Shown here one piece after another: positions 1 to 7,438 of a DNA stretch of 64,000 nt; the first letter of the stretch is position 1, and each line of letters begins with the position of its first letter. A model generated the notes under the pieces. It made no database searches. It was given only the letters and a program-made list of their open reading frames with translations, and was not told the origin of the DNA. The position numbers and the translations under genes were made by a program. This DNA is from Paenibacillus_AR sp051594765 (lineage in GTDB: Bacteria > Bacillota > Bacilli > Paenibacillales > NBRC-103111), in the NCBI RefSeq assembly GCF_051594765.1, contig NZ_JBPPGJ010000006.1, positions 248,001-312,000 on the forward strand. The letters are read 5' to 3'.

Positions 1-2
1 CG

Positions 3-359
3 GCCATGAGCCAGGAGAGCTGGGTGATTGAAGGGGTGGACAGCGGCTGGACGGGCGATACGTTCCGGGAAGCGGACCTGATCTTCGTTCTGAATCCGCA
101 CGTGCTGGTTCGGGATTACCGGATCGTCCGGAGGTTTGTCCGGTCCCGGACCGGGGTGGAACCTTGGAACTACAGGCAGAGCTTCCGGAATCTCTGGAAG
201 ATGATCTTCCAGTGGAACCACGGCTACGAATGGGACAAGGTGTTCGGCAGAACGGATGCGTTCTATCCGAAACGGTTCGTCGTACGTTCCCTGAAGGAGA
301 TGAAGACCCACATGGATGAATGGGTGCAGGAGGAAGGCTATGATCGCAAAATCGGTTGA
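3..359 (+). CDS. P-loop kinase-like protein (FlaR/topology-modulation type), C-terminal part
   Basis: The reading frame is open to the left edge of the window, so the N-terminal part with the Walker A loop is missing and the first ATG at 6 is probably internal. What remains starts in the segment WVIEG, which in the small adenylate-kinase-like family annotated as DNA topology modulation protein FlaR lies just after the nucleotide-binding core. It continues with ADLIFVLNP, YRIVRRF and the aromatic NYRQSFRNLWKMIFQW stretch typical of that family. The biological role of the family is poorly established despite the name. The stop overlaps the start of the kinase-like gene at 340, suggesting co-transcription. 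The family assignment is by motif memory only. Confidence 0.7.
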   Translation, partial: AMSQESWVIEGVDSGWTGDTFREADLIFVLNPHVLVRDYRIVRRFVRSRTGVEPWNYRQSFRNLWKMIFQWNHGYEWDKVFGRTDAFYPKRFVVRSLKEMKTHMDEWVQEEGYDRKIG

Positions 360-1218
360 CGGTATTTCCTTTTCGCTGCAGGAGGATCATCCGTTCGAAT
401 GGCTGGCGCCGCTTGGACGGGTATTCCGGGTGTTCGATCTTCAGGATTCGGGGAATCTTTCGTTTGGTGTCGAGGACGGGGAGCGGCGGCTCTTCGTGAA
501 GTATGCAGGCGCCCGGACCGTCCGATGCTCCGGTGAGCCGGAGGAAGCCGTTCGGCGGCTTAAGCAGGCGGTGCAGGTGTACCGAGAACTGAGCCATCCG
601 TCGCTGGTGCGGCTGGTCACGGATCTGGAGATGCCGGGTGGATATGCGGCCGTCTTCGAATGGTTTCCCGGCGAGAATCTGTACATCCGGGCACCGCTGC
701 CTGAAGAGCTGGACTCCGGGGAGGATCCCCCCTTTTGGAGGTTCAGGAGGCTCGACTTGGAGCATAAACTGAATGCGTTGGACACGGTATACGCCTTTCA
801 TACCTACGTCGAGGAGAAGGGCTATGCCGCGGTGGATTTCTACGATGGAAGTCTCCTCTATGACTTCGGTACCCATCGGTTGATGGTATGTGACATCGAC
901 CATTATCAGCCGATGCCGCTCATCAACACGATGGGCCGGATGTGGGGCTCCAAGCGGTTTATGTCCCCCGAGGAATTCGAGCGGGGTGCAGTGATCGATG
1001 GAGTCACCAATGTGTACGGGATGGGGGCGGCGGCTTTTTGCCTGCTGGGCGGGGGGACGGACCGTTCCTTCGGCAGCTGGGAGGCGGGAGAGCGGCTGTA
1101 CCGGGTTGCCGCCCGGGCGGTTCAGGAGGAGCGGCAAATGCGATACGGGAGCGTAAAGGATTACGCCCTTGCATGGTCGGAAGCCCGGCGGGAGGCGGAG
1201 GCGGAATGGAAGCGCTGA
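340..1218 (+). CDS. Serine/threonine protein kinase-like protein
   Basis: A 292-residue protein with a bacterial Ser/Thr kinase fold. Lys54 in LFVKYAG fits the beta-3 ATP-binding lysine and VFEWFPGENLY fits the hinge. The catalytic loop reads AVDFYDGSLLYD (Asp166) instead of HRDxxxxN, DFG is replaced by CDIDHY (Asp185), and SPEEF stands for APE. These changes are shared by a family of small Firmicute kinases, so it may be active, but that is inference. The start at 340 is preferred over 316 because AGGAGGAAG lies just upstream of it. It overlaps the preceding stop by 20 bases and its 3' end overlaps the 49-residue membrane protein gene. The substrate is unknown. Confidence 0.75.
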   Translation: MIAKSVDGISFSLQEDHPFEWLAPLGRVFRVFDLQDSGNLSFGVEDGERRLFVKYAGARTVRCSGEPEEAVRRLKQAVQVYRELSHPSLVRLVTDLEMPGGYAAVFEWFPGENLYIRAPLPEELDSGEDPPFWRFRRLDLEHKLNALDTVYAFHTYVEEKGYAAVDFYDGSLLYDFGTHRLMVCDIDHYQPMPLINTMGRMWGSKRFMSPEEFERGAVIDGVTNVYGMGAAAFCLLGGGTDRSFGSWEAGERLYRVAARAVQEERQMRYGSVKDYALAWSEARREAEAEWKR

Positions 1219-1355
1219 TGCTGCTATTGATCGTCATCCTGGTGATCGGGTTTGCGGGAATCATCGGCAACCAATATTCCGGCTTGCGCCGGATGGAGGA
1301 GCTGCAGCGTTCGCTGGACCAGCTCAACCAGAAGCTGCGGGAGTGGAAGCGCTGA
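1206..1355 (+). CDS. Small membrane protein with coiled-coil tail (49 aa)
   Basis: A 49-residue ORF begins inside the last codons of the kinase-like gene, with GGGAGGCGGAGG directly upstream as ribosome binding site. Residues 3-21 are a hydrophobic membrane helix (LMLLLIVILVIGFAGIIG). The rest, from LRRMEELQRSLDQLNQ, is a charged amphipathic helix of the kind that forms coiled coils. Single-span proteins of this layout are common in Bacilli and generally uncharacterised. The overlap with the kinase-like gene suggests translational coupling and possibly a linked role, for example membrane recruitment, but nothing in the sequence proves that. Confidence 0.65.
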   Translation: MEALMLLLIVILVIGFAGIIGNQYSGLRRMEELQRSLDQLNQKLREWKR

Positions 1356-1404
1356 CCGGGGTAAGAGACATTGTATGTTCACATCGTGACGGAGAGTGAT
1401 GAAG

Positions 1405-2250
1405 ATGGCCGGGGAGATGGACGGCATGAAACGGATCGGTGCCGGACGGACGGCGGATATATACCTGACCGGCGGGGACAGGATCGTGAAGCTGTACAAA
1501 TCAGAAATGCCGGAGGTAGCCATCCGGGAGGAGTTCGCCTTCAGCCGCGCCGTATTCGAAGCCGGGATCCCTACGCCGGAGCCCTACGAGCAGGTGATGC
1601 TGGAGGGCCGTCACGGCATTGTCTTCCGGCGGGTGACGGGAGGAACCCTTCTGAAGCGGATGACCAGGTTCCCGCTGCTGGTGGGGAAGCATTCCAGGAA
1701 GCTGGCTGCTCTGCATCACGAGCTGCACGGCCTGGAAGCAGACATGATCGTTCGAAATCAGAAGCCGGCCCTGAAGGAAGCCATCCTTGGCGCCCCATTC
1801 CTGAACGAAGAAGAGAAGAGGCGGATTCTGGAGGAGCTGGAGCGGCTGCCGGTGGGGAACCGGGTGTGCCATGGTGATTTTCATCCGGACAACGTGATGG
1901 TGGAGCCGGACGGGCGCGTGCTGGTCATCGACTGGATGACGGCCATGGCCGGCCATCCTGCCGGCGATGCAGCCCGATCCGTCGTGCTCTTCTCCTACGG
2001 GACGATGCCGGAGGGGACGCCGCGTCTGGTGACGGCTCTCGTGAATGGAATCCGCCGGAAGCTGACGAAGGAATACATCAAGCACTATCTGCGGGTGTCC
2101 GGTATGGAATGGGCCGAGGTGGACCGTTGGATCCTTCCGGTGGCGGCAGCCCGGCTTCGGGAGTGGCTGCCGCCGGAAGAGAAGGAGCTGCTCCTCCGTA
2201 CGATCAGAGAGCGGTTGGACGGCTTGTCTGACGGAGTGAAGCCGCAATGA
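1405..2250 (+). CDS. Aminoglycoside phosphotransferase (APH)-family kinase
   Basis: A 281-residue phosphotransferase-family protein. The N-lobe has GAGRTADIYLTGGDRIVKLY with the ATP-binding Lys in IVKLY. The catalytic loop is CHGDFHPDNVMV (His156, Asp158, Asn163) and the metal-binding aspartate is in VIDWMTA (Asp176). This is the standard HGDxxxxN/D layout of APH and choline-kinase-like enzymes, which phosphorylate small hydroxylated molecules. The substrate cannot be told from sequence. Upstream GTG and ATG codons at 1396 and 1399 sit on or against the GGAGAG ribosome binding site at 1391, so ATG 1405 is the better start. The stop overlaps the next ATG (ATGA), so the genes are probably translationally coupled. 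Confidence 0.75.
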   Translation: MAGEMDGMKRIGAGRTADIYLTGGDRIVKLYKSEMPEVAIREEFAFSRAVFEAGIPTPEPYEQVMLEGRHGIVFRRVTGGTLLKRMTRFPLLVGKHSRKLAALHHELHGLEADMIVRNQKPALKEAILGAPFLNEEEKRRILEELERLPVGNRVCHGDFHPDNVMVEPDGRVLVIDWMTAMAGHPAGDAARSVVLFSYGTMPEGTPRLVTALVNGIRRKLTKEYIKHYLRVSGMEWAEVDRWILPVAAARLREWLPPEEKELLLRTIRERLDGLSDGVKPQ

Positions 2251-2603
2251 GGCGTGTAAGCCGGACGGCCGCGGTGCTGTCCTGCTGTTTGCTTATGCTC
2301 TTAGGGGCAGCGGCCGTTCCGGTGGTGCATATGGTCCGGTATTATCAGCTGCCGGTATACGAATGGGAAGCGGACAACAGGTTCACCAATGGAGCGGACC
2401 ATTACCGCCCCAGTCCCGGCATGGGGGTACGCTATCATCAGGAGGGGTCGCCTCTATGGAACGGCCGGACCATCGGCCGCTTCAAGGATGACCGCCTCTT
2501 CGGCTTTAAGACCTGGATCTCGGAGCTGCAGGGAGCGGATTCCCGTTACGTGATCCTGCATGGCCTGATGCTGGAGGAGGTCTATGAGCGGGTGGACCCG
2601 TGA
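2247..2603 (+). CDS. Hypothetical secreted or membrane-anchored protein
   Basis: A 118-residue protein with an N-terminal hydrophobic segment at about residues 8-28 (VLSCCLLMLLGAAAVPVV) that is either a signal peptide or a membrane anchor. There is no clear lipobox followed by a cleavage context. The remainder is polar and aromatic (YYQLPVYEWEADNRF), with no recognisable motif. It starts within the stop of the APH-like gene and ends where the acetyltransferase ribosome binding region begins, so it belongs to the same operon-like run. Function unknown. Confidence 0.6.
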   Translation: MRRVSRTAAVLSCCLLMLLGAAAVPVVHMVRYYQLPVYEWEADNRFTNGADHYRPSPGMGVRYHQEGSPLWNGRTIGRFKDDRLFGFKTWISELQGADSRYVILHGLMLEEVYERVDP

Positions 2604-2638
2604 TCATTCAATTGGCACCGAATGAAGGAGGAACGAGG

Positions 2639-3148
2639 ATGATGGATGAGACGAAGCTGTCGGAGTGTGTTCGAATGGACGAGGCCACCTTGGCCGGATT
2701 GGCGGAGCTGTTGACGGAAGTGGTGGCGGACGGCGCTTCCGTGGGCTTCCTGCCACCGGTATCCCCGGAGGAAGCACGGCGGTATTGGTCCGGTGTGCTG
2801 GAGCCGGGCGTCCATCTGTGGATTGCTGCAGACGGCGGGAGGATTGTCGGCACGGTCCAGCTGCAGCTTGCGATGAAAGCGAACGGCTCTCACCGGGCCG
2901 AGGTCGCCAAGCTGATGGTCCTCCCGGAGGCCCGCCGAAGAGGGCTGGCCCGGCGGCTGATGCTGGCGGCGGAGGAGAAGGCTGCGAAGCTGGGACGCAC
3001 CCTCCTGGTCTTGGACACCCGCGAGGGGGATCCCTCCAATCTCTTGTACCGCTCCCTCGGCTATGTGGAGGCGGGGCGGATTCCGGGATATGCCCGGTCC
3101 GCCGGGGGGAAGCTGGACGGAACCGTCATTTATTATAAGGTGCTTTGA
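2639..3148 (+). CDS. GNAT family N-acetyltransferase
   Basis: A 169-residue GNAT fold protein that would transfer acetyl from acetyl-CoA to an amino group of an unidentified substrate. The acetyl-CoA pyrophosphate-binding motif is visible as VLPEARRRGLARRLM (residues about 94-108), preceded by the beta-4 strand AEVAKLMVL. The later segment LLYRSLGYVEAGRIPGYA is typical of motif B. The start is ATG 2639, seven bases after AAGGAGG; an in-frame GTG at 2600 lacks a ribosome binding site. It is the last gene of the first block and is followed by a clear terminator. Confidence 0.8.
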   Translation: MMDETKLSECVRMDEATLAGLAELLTEVVADGASVGFLPPVSPEEARRYWSGVLEPGVHLWIAADGGRIVGTVQLQLAMKANGSHRAEVAKLMVLPEARRRGLARRLMLAAEEKAAKLGRTLLVLDTREGDPSNLLYRSLGYVEAGRIPGYARSAGGKLDGTVIYYKVL

Positions 3149-3164
3149 CACCAGAGTCCCGAAT

Positions 3165-3190
3165 AGCCCTGATGAGGGCTCTTTTTTTTT
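3165..3190 (+). terminator. Rho-independent terminator after the acetyltransferase
   Basis: A six-base stem AGCCCT/AGGGCT with loop GATG is followed immediately by a C and a run of nine or more T. It closes the operon-like run that begins before the window. Confidence 0.9.
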
Positions 3191-3398
3191 GCCAACGGGT
3201 GGCTGTGGGGTAAGTGCTTCGATTAGAACGAAGACTTGCAGCCCTGAAGCAGGGAGGTTATTGGAGGGTGACCGCTCGGCATATAACGGCATGATTCAAC
3301 AAAGCGGATCACCCGTTTGGAATGATCCGGCTTTATACCCAATTCCAGATAAGAATGCAAGACCGGAGTCACACCTTCCGGGTTCAAACCCCCGGCAA

Positions 3399-3457
3399 CT
3401 AATCGGTTTTTTATACAATGAGGACGGTTTTTTCGATTCAAAGGGAAGGCCGATTAG
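3399..3457. repeat. Inverted repeat CTAATCGG / CCGATTAG
   Basis: An exact 8-base inverted repeat, CTAATCGG at 3399-3406 and CCGATTAG at 3450-3457, flanks a T-rich stretch and overlaps the spacer of the promoter candidate. It could be an operator or a leader stem. No regulator can be assigned. Confidence 0.35.
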
Positions 3458-3465
3458 CGGATAAT
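3437..3465 (+). promoter_or_regulatory. Sigma-A-type promoter candidate for the permease operon
   Basis: TTCAAA (3437-3442) and GATAAT (3460-3465) are separated by 17 bases, about 65 bases before the first permease start. Match to consensus is partial at -35. Confidence 0.4.
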
Positions 3466-3472
3466 ACAAGTA

Positions 3473-3486
3473 TGGAAGCGGTTCAC
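3473..3486 (+). promoter_or_regulatory. Weak cre-like (CcpA) site
   Basis: TGGAAGCGGTTCAC resembles the TGNAANCGNTNNCA catabolite-response element but misses the last two positions. It sits where the transcription start would be if the 3437-3465 promoter is real. Confidence 0.25.
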
Positions 3487-3527
3487 GATCAACACCGAAC
3501 GACACCGCCAAAAAGGAGTAGAAGCCC

Positions 3528-4481
3528 ATGAACCTCGCCAAAGCCAACATCAACGAGCGCGCTGTCGGACGTCAGTCGAGACTTTCCAAATTCTTGGATA
3601 ACGATCATGTCGTCGGATATGTCTTTACAGCTCCCTTTATCCTTGGCTTTTTGATCTTTACCCTGTTCCCGATCATCTCGTCCTTGTACTACTCGTTCAC
3701 CGACTATAACCTGCTGGATGCACCGAATGTGGTCGGCTTCGAGAACTACCAGAAGATCTTCACCGATGATCAGAAGATTATGAAGTCCTTCCAGGTGACC
3801 TTCACCTACGTCTTCTTAAGCGTGCCGCTCCGTCTGGCGTTCGCCCTGATCGTGGCGATGCTGCTGAAGGCGGCGATCCGCGGCGTCGGATTCTACCGCT
3901 CGGCCTACTATCTGCCTTCCCTGATCGGCGGCAGTGTTGCGGTCTCCATCATGTGGACCCAGATCTTCGGTGAAAAAGGCCTCCTGAACTCGGCCCTGGG
4001 CGCTATCGGCATCGACGCGACCACCAACTGGATCGGTAACCCCGGCACGGCGCTCTACACGCTCATCGCCCTGTCTGTCTGGCAGTTCGGCTCCTCCATG
4101 CTGATCTTCCTGGCCGGTCTGAAGAACATTCCCGTCTCCTATTACGAAGCGGCCAGCGTAGACGGCGCCGGCAAGCTCAGACAGTTCTTCCAGATTACCC
4201 TGCCGCTCTTAAGCCCGATCATCCTGTTTAACCTGATCATGCAGACCATCTCGGCCTTCATGACCTTCACCCCGGCCTACATCATTTCCCGCGGGGAAGG
4301 CGGACCGCTGGACAATACGCTCCTGTTCTCGTTGTACCTGTACCAGAAGGCGTTCCGGTTCTTCAGCATGGGTTACGCGTCCGCCATGGCATGGGTCATG
4401 CTGATCATCATCGCGGTCATTACCGTGACGATCTTCCAAACGTCCAAGTTCTGGGTCCACTACGAGTCGAAGGGAGAATAA
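3528..4481 (+). CDS. Carbohydrate ABC transporter permease (MalF/UgpA type)
   Basis: A 317-residue inner-membrane permease with about six hydrophobic helices. The first is at about residues 30-52 (VFTAPFILGFLIFTLFPII). The cytoplasmic EAA loop that docks the ATPase begins at Glu207 (EAASVDGAGKLRQFFQITLP). It would form one half of the channel for an oligosaccharide importer. AAAAAGGAG precedes the ATG. The partner permease starts four bases after its stop. Unlike the other importers in this window, no binding-protein gene lies in this operon. The GH105 enzyme downstream suggests a uronic-acid-containing oligosaccharide as cargo, which is inference from context. Confidence 0.85.
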   Translation: MNLAKANINERAVGRQSRLSKFLDNDHVVGYVFTAPFILGFLIFTLFPIISSLYYSFTDYNLLDAPNVVGFENYQKIFTDDQKIMKSFQVTFTYVFLSVPLRLAFALIVAMLLKAAIRGVGFYRSAYYLPSLIGGSVAVSIMWTQIFGEKGLLNSALGAIGIDATTNWIGNPGTALYTLIALSVWQFGSSMLIFLAGLKNIPVSYYEAASVDGAGKLRQFFQITLPLLSPIILFNLIMQTISAFMTFTPAYIISRGEGGPLDNTLLFSLYLYQKAFRFFSMGYASAMAWVMLIIIAVITVTIFQTSKFWVHYESKGE

Positions 4482-4485
4482 CAAC

Positions 4486-5328
4486 ATGGCGCTCAACAAA
4501 AAGCTGCAGCCCTACATTTACCATCTCTGCGTCGGTGTTCTGGGGATCGTGATGCTGTACCCGATCTTCTGGCTGATCTCCAGCTCGCTGAAGCCGAATG
4601 ATGAGATCTTCACCAAAGCGTACTCTTTGATCCCGAGCTCCCTTGAATTCGGCAACTACAGCTCCGGCTGGGCGGGCTTCGCAGGCACCACCTTCGCCAC
4701 CTTCTTCAAGAACTCGCTGACCATCGCTTCCCTGTCCACCATCGGCGCGGTGTGCTCCTCCGCTCTGGTCGCATACGGATTTGCGAGAATTCCTTTTAAG
4801 GGCAAGGCCATCTGGTTCACTTGCGTAATGGGCGTGATGATGCTCCCGAATGACGTTGTCGTCATTCCGCAGTACGTCATGTACTCGAAGCTGGGCTGGC
4901 TCGGCACCTTCAAGCCTGTTATCGTTCCGCACTGGTTCTCGACACCATTCTTCATCTTCATGATCATGCAGTTCATCCGCACCATCCCGCACGAGCTGGA
5001 TGAGGCGGCCAAGATCGACGGCTGCAGCAAATACGGCATCTTCTTCAAGATCATTCTGCCGCTGGTCGTTCCGGCGATGGTGACCTCCACCATCTTCTCC
5101 TTCTACTGGAGATGGGATGACTTCTTGGGCCCGCTGCTTTACCTGAACCGTCCGGAGGATTATCCGGTATCCTTGGCTCTGAAGCTGTTCCTGGATGCCG
5201 AATCCGTCAACAACTGGGGTGGATTGTTCGCCATGGCGACTCTGTCGCTGACCCCGATCTGTATCGTATTCTTCATCTTCCAGAAGTACATCGTAGAAGG
5301 CATCAGCACCAGCGGTCTGAAGGGATAA
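4486..5328 (+). CDS. Carbohydrate ABC transporter permease (MalG/UgpE type)
   Basis: A 280-residue permease, partner of the gene ending at 4481. A first membrane helix at about residues 14-32 (CVGVLGIVMLYPIFWLISS) is followed by the family segment SSLKPNDEIF. The EAA loop begins at Glu173 (EAAKIDGCSKYGIFFKIILP), and the C-terminus FIFQKYIVEGISTSGLKG is typical of MalG-like permeases. Together the two permeases make a channel needing an ATPase and a binding protein that are not encoded here. The GH105 gene follows with a gap of only 27 bases from this stop to its chosen start, so one transcript is likely. Confidence 0.85.
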   Translation: MALNKKLQPYIYHLCVGVLGIVMLYPIFWLISSSLKPNDEIFTKAYSLIPSSLEFGNYSSGWAGFAGTTFATFFKNSLTIASLSTIGAVCSSALVAYGFARIPFKGKAIWFTCVMGVMMLPNDVVVIPQYVMYSKLGWLGTFKPVIVPHWFSTPFFIFMIMQFIRTIPHELDEAAKIDGCSKYGIFFKIILPLVVPAMVTSTIFSFYWRWDDFLGPLLYLNRPEDYPVSLALKLFLDAESVNNWGGLFAMATLSLTPICIVFFIFQKYIVEGISTSGLKG

Positions 5329-5355
5329 GAGAGAGATATGGGAGGAGAAACCGAC

Positions 5356-6396
5356 ATGCCAGCCTTGCAGATAGACGAAGCGGTCATCAAGGACGCCATC
5401 GACCGGGTGGTGCAGCGCACCTTCCGGATGGACTTCAACTGGGATTGGCCGGCGGGAGTGGCGTTCTACGGAGTGTCCGAAGCTTATGAGGCGACGGGGA
5501 AACAGGAGTATCTGGACCTGCTGAAGGCCTGGGTCGACGAGCAGCTGGAGGACGGGCTGCCGAAGCTGACTGTGAATGCCGTCTCCATCGGGCATACGCT
5601 CTTGACCCTCTACAAGCATACCGGAGAGGAAAAATATATCCGCGTCGCCACCGACATGGCCGAGTTCCTGAAGCATGACGCCGAGCGCTTCGGCGACGGC
5701 ATCTTCCAGCACACGGTCAACGGCGGCAAGTACAGCTTCCCGGAGCAGGCATGGGCGGACACCATGTTCATGGCCGGTTACTTCCTCCTTCGGATCGGGC
5801 ATATGCTGAACCGGGCCGACTATTACGAGGATGGCATCAAGCAGTACCACGGGCATGAGAATGTGCTCCAGGATCCGGTGACGAACCTGTATTACCACGG
5901 CTGGGACAATATCGCCGGCAACCATATGTCGGGCATCTACTGGTGCCGCGGCAACTCCTGGGCCTCCATCACCATGGCCCGGGCATTGGGACTCATCGAG
6001 GTACAGAATCCCTCCTACATGGTCATCGACTGCTCGCTTCGGGACCAGCTGAGCGCCCTGGTGCGCTTGCAGGACGAGGAGTCGGGCCTGTGGCATACGG
6101 TGCTGAACGACCCGACGTCCTATGTGGAAACCTCCGGCTCTGCCGCCATCGCCGCGGCGCTCTTGACTCGGGGCCGCATCTACAACAAGTACGTGAACAA
6201 GTCCATTCAGGGTATTCTGAGCCGCATCGGCGAAGACGGCACGGTTCAGAGCGTATCCGCCGGCACCGCCGTGATGAATGACGCCCAAGGCTATAAGGAA
6301 GTGCCTAACAAGCGGATCCAGGGCTGGGGGCAAGGTCTTGCCTTAGTATTCCTTGCTTCCCTTGTGGGCAAGCAGGAAGTAACGGCCATCGGCTGA
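5356..6396 (+). CDS. GH105 unsaturated rhamnogalacturonyl hydrolase
   Basis: A 346-residue cytoplasmic protein (no signal peptide) of the YteR/YesR family. The family cleaves unsaturated galacturonic acid (or glucuronic acid in some members) from the non-reducing end of lyase products by hydrating the double bond. The expected catalytic aspartate is Asp135 in WADTMFMAG, and YYHGWD plus WCRGNSWASITM match conserved substrate-pocket motifs. The length is usual. ATG 5356 follows GGAGGAG by eight bases; the in-frame ATG at 5338 precedes that site and has none of its own. It is the last gene of the permease operon. The exact uronic acid is not decided by sequence. Confidence 0.88.
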   Translation: MPALQIDEAVIKDAIDRVVQRTFRMDFNWDWPAGVAFYGVSEAYEATGKQEYLDLLKAWVDEQLEDGLPKLTVNAVSIGHTLLTLYKHTGEEKYIRVATDMAEFLKHDAERFGDGIFQHTVNGGKYSFPEQAWADTMFMAGYFLLRIGHMLNRADYYEDGIKQYHGHENVLQDPVTNLYYHGWDNIAGNHMSGIYWCRGNSWASITMARALGLIEVQNPSYMVIDCSLRDQLSALVRLQDEESGLWHTVLNDPTSYVETSGSAAIAAALLTRGRIYNKYVNKSIQGILSRIGEDGTVQSVSAGTAVMNDAQGYKEVPNKRIQGWGQGLALVFLASLVGKQEVTAIG

Positions 6397-6413
6397 CCGG
6401 CGAACCGGTCAGC
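6392..6413. terminator. Palindromic hairpin containing both convergent stop codons
   Basis: A perfect nine-base stem GCTGACCGG/CCGGTCAGC closes on the tetraloop CGAA. The TGA of the GH105 gene is in the left arm and the TGA of the minus-strand AraC gene is in the right arm. There is no U-tract on either side, so it is a hairpin that may separate two convergent transcripts rather than a classical terminator. Confidence 0.6.
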
Positions 6414-7272
6414 TTCGGTAGAGATTCCGGTAGGAGCGGGGGGAGCGCCCCGTCAGCTTCTTGAAGATCTTCCCGAAGTGGGAGAAGTTCTCGAAGCCGG
6501 TGAGCTCCGAGATCCGGGTGATGCTTGTCTCGGTCTCCCGGAGCAGCCGCTCCGCTTCCTTCACCCGGGTCGTAGTGACGTATTCCGTAAAGCTGAAGCC
6601 GGTGATCTCCTTGAATACTCGGCTCAGATGGCTCTTGCTGATATAGAACTGCTTGGACAACGAGTCGAGGTCCAGCGGTTCCGCATAATGCGCATTGATA
6701 TGACGGACGATGTCCGTCATTTTTTTTTGGACCGGGGAGGGCTCGTAGAGGGGGGCTTCCTCTTCTCTGCGGGCTTGCCGAGCGGTGAAGAGGAGCAGCT
6801 CGCCTGTCATATGCCGGACATGCAGACTATAGCCGGGCGGCTGCTCCTGAAGCTCCACTAGAAGCGAGCGCAGCAGCTCCTCCACCTGGAGCCGCTCCTG
6901 CAGATTGAGCCGCAGCACAGGGATGCCCTTGGAGAAGGGGGACAGGAGCAGCTCCCGTTCCTCCGGAGCATACGCCTCGAAGTAGGATGGCTCGAAGTAG
7001 AAGACGATCCGTTCATGGTTGGGCACGCCCATGTCCGAGGTTTTGTGGACGGCGGCGCTGTCGATGATGACCAGATCCCCCGGGTGGACGGGATAGGCGC
7101 TGTCCTTGATAAAATAATTCCGTTCACCGGAGAATAAATAATAGATCTCATACGCAGGATGATAATGATTGGTATCCATGGAATAATGCCCGGTCCGGCG
7201 GTCGAACTCGATGCGGAGCGGCCCTTGAGGGCCGCCGTAGCGGAGGGCCTTCGGCAGCTGCTGGATGCTCAA
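6409..7272 (-). CDS. AraC family transcriptional regulator
   Basis: A 287-residue regulator with an N-terminal cupin-like sugar-sensing domain (NHYHPAYEIYYLFSGERNYF, residues about 35-54) and a C-terminal double helix-turn-helix (about 185-285). The latter includes LDSLSKQFYISKSHLSRVFK and the signature second helix ISELTGFENFSHFGKIFKK. The start appears to be TTG at 7272, with AAAGGGGG about eight bases upstream; a later ATG would cut the conserved N-terminus. It converges on the permease/GH105 operon and diverges from the oxidoreductase gene, so either is a possible target. Its ligand is unknown. Confidence 0.85.
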   Translation of the reverse strand: MSIQQLPKALRYGGPQGPLRIEFDRRTGHYSMDTNHYHPAYEIYYLFSGERNYFIKDSAYPVHPGDLVIIDSAAVHKTSDMGVPNHERIVFYFEPSYFEAYAPEERELLLSPFSKGIPVLRLNLQERLQVEELLRSLLVELQEQPPGYSLHVRHMTGELLLFTARQARREEEAPLYEPSPVQKKMTDIVRHINAHYAEPLDLDSLSKQFYISKSHLSRVFKEITGFSFTEYVTTTRVKEAERLLRETETSITRISELTGFENFSHFGKIFKKLTGRSPRSYRNLYRS

Positions 7273-7363
7273 GAAAGGAGCCCCCTTTCGAATAACTTTT
7301 TGATTATTATAGCAAAAAAAGCGGGGTTTGTGGATAAATTGAGCGTAAAAGCGGAGAAATGAT

Positions 7364-7416
7364 TCTCGCGTTGAGGTACATTGTAAGCGTACACGATGAT
7401 CTATCGTAACGCGAGA
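7364..7416. repeat. Nine-base inverted repeat in the oxidoreductase leader
   Basis: TCTCGCGTT at 7364-7372 and AACGCGAGA at 7408-7416 are exact inverse complements about 35 bases apart, with a cre-like site between them. They lie just upstream of the oxidoreductase ribosome binding site and could be an operator pair or a leader stem. Confidence 0.45.
7381..7396 (+). promoter_or_regulatory. cre-like (CcpA) site upstream of the oxidoreductase gene
   Basis: TTGTAAGCGTACACGA matches the 16-base WTGNAARCGNWWWCAW consensus at 14 positions. It lies about 45 bases before the start codon, inside the 7364-7416 inverted repeat. Confidence 0.45.
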
Positions 7417-7438
7417 TCCGGAGAGGGGATAAGAGGAA

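Larger units (their letters stand above)
3191..3527. other. Gene-free region upstream of the permease operon
   Basis: About 337 bases with no credible coding region. The interval where a substrate-binding-protein gene would often be holds only regulatory-looking sequence: an inverted repeat (3399-3457), a promoter candidate (3437-3465) and a weak cre-like site (3473-3486). A T-arm-like hairpin at 3378-3395 was considered and rejected as a tRNA. Confidence 0.6.

Noticed and set aside
942..1205. Upstream extension of the 49-residue membrane protein frame
   Set aside because: It overlaps the kinase-like gene in another frame with Gly/Arg-rich shadow composition; the ribosome binding site supports the start at 1206.
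3378..3395. tRNA T-arm-like hairpin CCGGG-TTCAAACC-CCCGG
   Set aside because: The loop is eight bases if the stem is fully paired, and no acceptor, D or anticodon arm can be built around it, so it is not a tRNA gene and not a convincing tRNA remnant.
3063..3464. Open frame across the acetyltransferase end and the gene-free region
   Set aside because: It overlaps the acetyltransferase out of frame, runs through the terminator and has no ribosome binding site or recognisable motif.
4420..6333. Long minus-strand open frame opposite the permease and GH105 genes
   Set aside because: It is antisense to genes with clear family motifs; its His/Gln/Arg-rich composition is that of a GC-rich codon shadow.
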